NCBI GenBank assembly: GCA_027451915.1
Contig: DAIDHU010000400.1
Span: 1-6,436, forward strand
Origin: Thiomonas sp.
Lineage (GTDB): Bacteria; Pseudomonadota; Gammaproteobacteria; Burkholderiales; Burkholderiaceae_C
DNA length: 6,436 nt
Reading direction: 5' to 3'
In this document: in pieces, positions 4,888 to 6,436 of the stretch
Layout: the number at the start of each line of letters is the position of its first letter
Numbering within the stretch: position 1 is the first letter of the stretch
Program-made: the position numbers and the translations under genes
Notes under the pieces: generated by a model
Told to the model about the DNA's origin: nothing
Seen by the model: the letters and a program-made list of their open reading frames with translations, nothing else
The model's database searches: none

Positions 4888-4939
4888 ATGCTTCGGTCCC
4901 AACGATACCTGAGGAAACAACAAGCCCCTCGCTCGCTGC

Positions 4940-4945
4940 TATGGT
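4940..4945 (+). promoter_or_regulatory. Possible -10 element of the carboxypeptidase gene
   Basis: TATGGT matches four of six -10 bases and lies 53 bases before the carboxypeptidase ATG. No -35 is recognisable upstream (ACAACA at 17 bases). A GCCGG/CCGGC inverted repeat follows shortly after. Weak evidence for an own promoter; read-through from the hydrolase is also possible. Confidence 0.22.
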
Positions 4946-4998
4946 GCGCAGGCATCCGCCGGTGCGAAGCCGGCATTCCCGCATTGTCCGAATCGTCC

Positions 4999-6261
4999 AT
5001 GTTCCCGTCCGAATTCCGCTCCTCGCGCCGCCTGGCCGCCGGCGCGCTCGTCCTGTCCCTGGCCTTCGGCGCGCTGCCCGCCGCCAGCGCCGCCGCCACT
5101 GCCGCGGCCACGGCCTCCGCGCCGCCGGCCGCGGTCGGTCCCGGCAACCTGCCCAACGGCCCGACGGCCGCGCTGCTGCAGACCGTCACGCCGCCCAACC
5201 TGGACGCGCGCAGCTGGCTGGTGCTGGACCTCACCAGCAACCAGATCCTGGCCCAGCACGACGCGCACCAGGTCGAGGCACCGGCCTCGCTCACCAAGCT
5301 GATGACCGCCTACCTGACCTTCAAGGCGATCAAGGACGGCACCGTCAAGCGCGACCAGATGGTGCACGAGAGCGTGAAGGCCTGGCACACCGGCGGCTCG
5401 CGCATGTTCATCGACCCGCGCGTGCCGGTGTCGGTGGACGACCTGCTGATGGGCATGATCGTGCAATCGGGCAACGACGCCGCGATGACCCTGGCGCAGA
5501 CGGTGGCCGGCTCCGAGGCCACCTTCGTGTCCATGATGAACAACCAGGCGCAGCAATGGGGCCTGCACGACACCCACTTCATGGACCCCACCGGCCTGCC
5601 CGATCCGGGGCACCACAGCAGCGCGCATGACCTGGCGGTGATCGCCACCCACATCATCCGCGACTTCCCCGGCGATTTCGCGCGCTACTTCAAGGTCAAG
5701 GAATTCACCTACAACCACATCACCCAGCCCAACCGGGTGAGCCTGCTGTTCACCGATCCCTCGGTGGATGGCATGAAGACCGGCTACACGGAGCATGCCG
5801 GCTATTGCATGATCACCACCGCGCTGCGCAAGACCCCCACCGGACCGCGCCGCGTGCTCACCGTGGTGCTGGGCACGCCCACCGAGCATGCGCGCGTGGC
5901 CGAGAGCGCCGAGCTGCTGAACTGGGCCTACCAGAACTTCGACGACGTGCACCTGCTGCAGGCCGGCAAGGCGCTGGTGCAGGCGCCCGTGTGGAAGGGC
6001 GCGGCCTCCACCGTCGCCCTGGGCAGCCTGCAGGACGTGGTGGTCTCGGTGCCGCGCGGGGACGCCTCGCGCATCCAGACCGTCATCCAGCGCAACGACC
6101 CTCTGGTGGCGCCGCTCGCGGCGGGCCAGCGCGTGGGCACGCTGAACGTGTCGCTGGCGGGCAAGCTGATGGGGAGCTACCCGCTGCAGGTGCTGGCGCC
6201 GGTGCGCCAGGCCGGCTGGTTCAAGCGCATGTGGGACGCCTTGCGCCTGGCGATCCAGTAA
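4999..6261 (+). CDS. D-alanyl-D-alanine carboxypeptidase, PBP5/6 family (DacA/DacC type)
   Basis: This is a low-molecular-mass penicillin-binding protein that removes the terminal D-Ala from peptidoglycan pentapeptides in the periplasm, limiting cross-linking. The 420-residue product has all three active-site motifs: S97-L-T-K100 (nucleophile serine and general base lysine), S157-G-N159, and K260-T-G262. A signal peptide covers about 1-31 (Arg-containing n-region, hydrophobic core 12-28, cleavage near AASAAA), followed by an Ala/Pro-rich linker to about residue 65. A C-terminal PBP5 beta-domain precedes an amphipathic tail (WFKRMWDALRLAIQ, 407-420), the usual membrane anchor. The ATG at 4999 gives a proper signal peptide; the extension to 4888 would put a poor leader in front of it. 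No Shine-Dalgarno is seen. Paralogues dacA, dacC and dacD cannot be told apart here. The gene converges on miaB. Confidence 0.95.
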   Translation: MFPSEFRSSRRLAAGALVLSLAFGALPAASAAATAAATASAPPAAVGPGNLPNGPTAALLQTVTPPNLDARSWLVLDLTSNQILAQHDAHQVEAPASLTKLMTAYLTFKAIKDGTVKRDQMVHESVKAWHTGGSRMFIDPRVPVSVDDLLMGMIVQSGNDAAMTLAQTVAGSEATFVSMMNNQAQQWGLHDTHFMDPTGLPDPGHHSSAHDLAVIATHIIRDFPGDFARYFKVKEFTYNHITQPNRVSLLFTDPSVDGMKTGYTEHAGYCMITTALRKTPTGPRRVLTVVLGTPTEHARVAESAELLNWAYQNFDDVHLLQAGKALVQAPVWKGAASTVALGSLQDVVVSVPRGDASRIQTVIQRNDPLVAPLAAGQRVGTLNVSLAGKLMGSYPLQVLAPVRQAGWFKRMWDALRLAIQ

Positions 6262-6265
6262 GTCC

Positions 6266-6298
6266 CGGGGCCCGGGGCGGCTCGCGCGCCGGGCCCCG
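6266..6298. terminator. Strong GC hairpin between the carboxypeptidase gene and miaB
   Basis: CGGGGCCCGG (6266-6275) and CCGGGCCCCG (6289-6298) form a perfect 10-bp stem with a 13-base loop in the 67-base gap between two convergent genes. Neither strand shows a T-run. It could act as a shared transcript-end barrier in both directions. Confidence 0.4.
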
Positions 6299-6328
6299 CC
6301 GCCACCGCCCAGGCTCCCGGACGGGTGG

Positions 6329-6436
6329 CTACGCGGCCAGCTCGCCGCGCAGCGAGTGCGGGTAGGCGGCCTCGATGCGCATGTCCACCATGCGCCCGAC
6401 CAGCTCGCGCGGCCCCTCGAAGTGCACCATGCGGTT
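6329..6436 (-). CDS. miaB: tRNA-2-methylthio-N6-dimethylallyladenosine synthase, C-terminal end only
   Basis: Only the last 35 residues are in the window; the gene enters from the right edge on the minus strand and stops at a TAG at 6331-6329. The fragment reads like the C-terminal TRAM domain of MiaB: NRMVHF at the start, then LVGRMVDMRI, then AYPHSLRGEL close to the end, the characteristic closing block. MiaB is a radical-SAM methylthiotransferase that adds a methylthio group to i6A37 of tRNAs. The iron-sulfur and radical-SAM motifs lie outside the window, so the relative RimO cannot be fully excluded, though the NRxVxF and SLRGE wording favours MiaB. Confidence 0.8.
   Translation of the reverse strand, partial: NRMVHFEGPRELVGRMVDMRIEAAYPHSLRGELAA

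Noticed and set aside
4888..4998. Upstream ATG for the carboxypeptidase
   Set aside because: The added 37 residues would sit in front of a normal signal peptide and show no family similarity.
4939..5952. 337-codon minus-strand frame opposite the carboxypeptidase
   Set aside because: It is Gly/His/Val/Arg-rich shadow sequence opposite a gene with intact SxxK, SGN and KTG motifs.

Overview
The window is a gene-dense stretch of high-GC chromosome. It most resembles a betaproteobacterium of the order Burkholderiales (Alcaligenaceae-like). The grounds are the atpI-atpB order, an aspartate-type (not zinc-cysteine) HemB, a HemJ in place of HemG or HemY, and very strong G/C preference at third codon positions. 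The species cannot be named from this sequence. I see no insertion sequence, prophage, CRISPR array or tRNA/rRNA gene; most of the window is ordinary housekeeping sequence.

Layout. Positions 1-1281 (minus strand) hold the head of the ATP synthase operon: atpI, then atpB, which runs off the left edge. A 362-base gene-free stretch (1282-1643) carries a candidate atp promoter, a long atp leader with a clean hairpin, and the short upstream region of a divergent gene. Positions 1644-2087 (plus) encode a small four-helix CopD/HemJ-superfamily membrane protein. It converges on hemB (2106-3107, minus; porphobilinogen synthase). The 299 bases between hemB and the divergent hemJ are the most unusual part. 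They hold an 18-bp perfect palindrome next to the hemB start, a second palindrome, a sigma-E-like promoter, two hairpins, CU-rich segments and a textbook intrinsic terminator on the plus strand. Together these point to a small RNA of about 100 nt transcribed away from hemB.

Positions 3407-4869 (plus) look like an operon: hemJ (protoporphyrinogen oxidase), a thioredoxin-like [2Fe-2S] ferredoxin 33 bases downstream, and an alpha/beta hydrolase whose GTG start overlaps the ferredoxin stop by four bases. After 129 bases comes a secreted D-alanyl-D-alanine carboxypeptidase (4999-6261, plus). It converges on the C-terminal end of miaB (6329-6436, minus), with a strong GC hairpin between them.

How the genes work together: hemB and hemJ are an early and the penultimate step of heme synthesis and sit divergently around the candidate small RNA. 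A HemJ-like paralogue flanks hemB on its other side, and a ferredoxin follows hemJ. ATP synthase, peptidoglycan trimming and tRNA modification are unrelated housekeeping neighbours.
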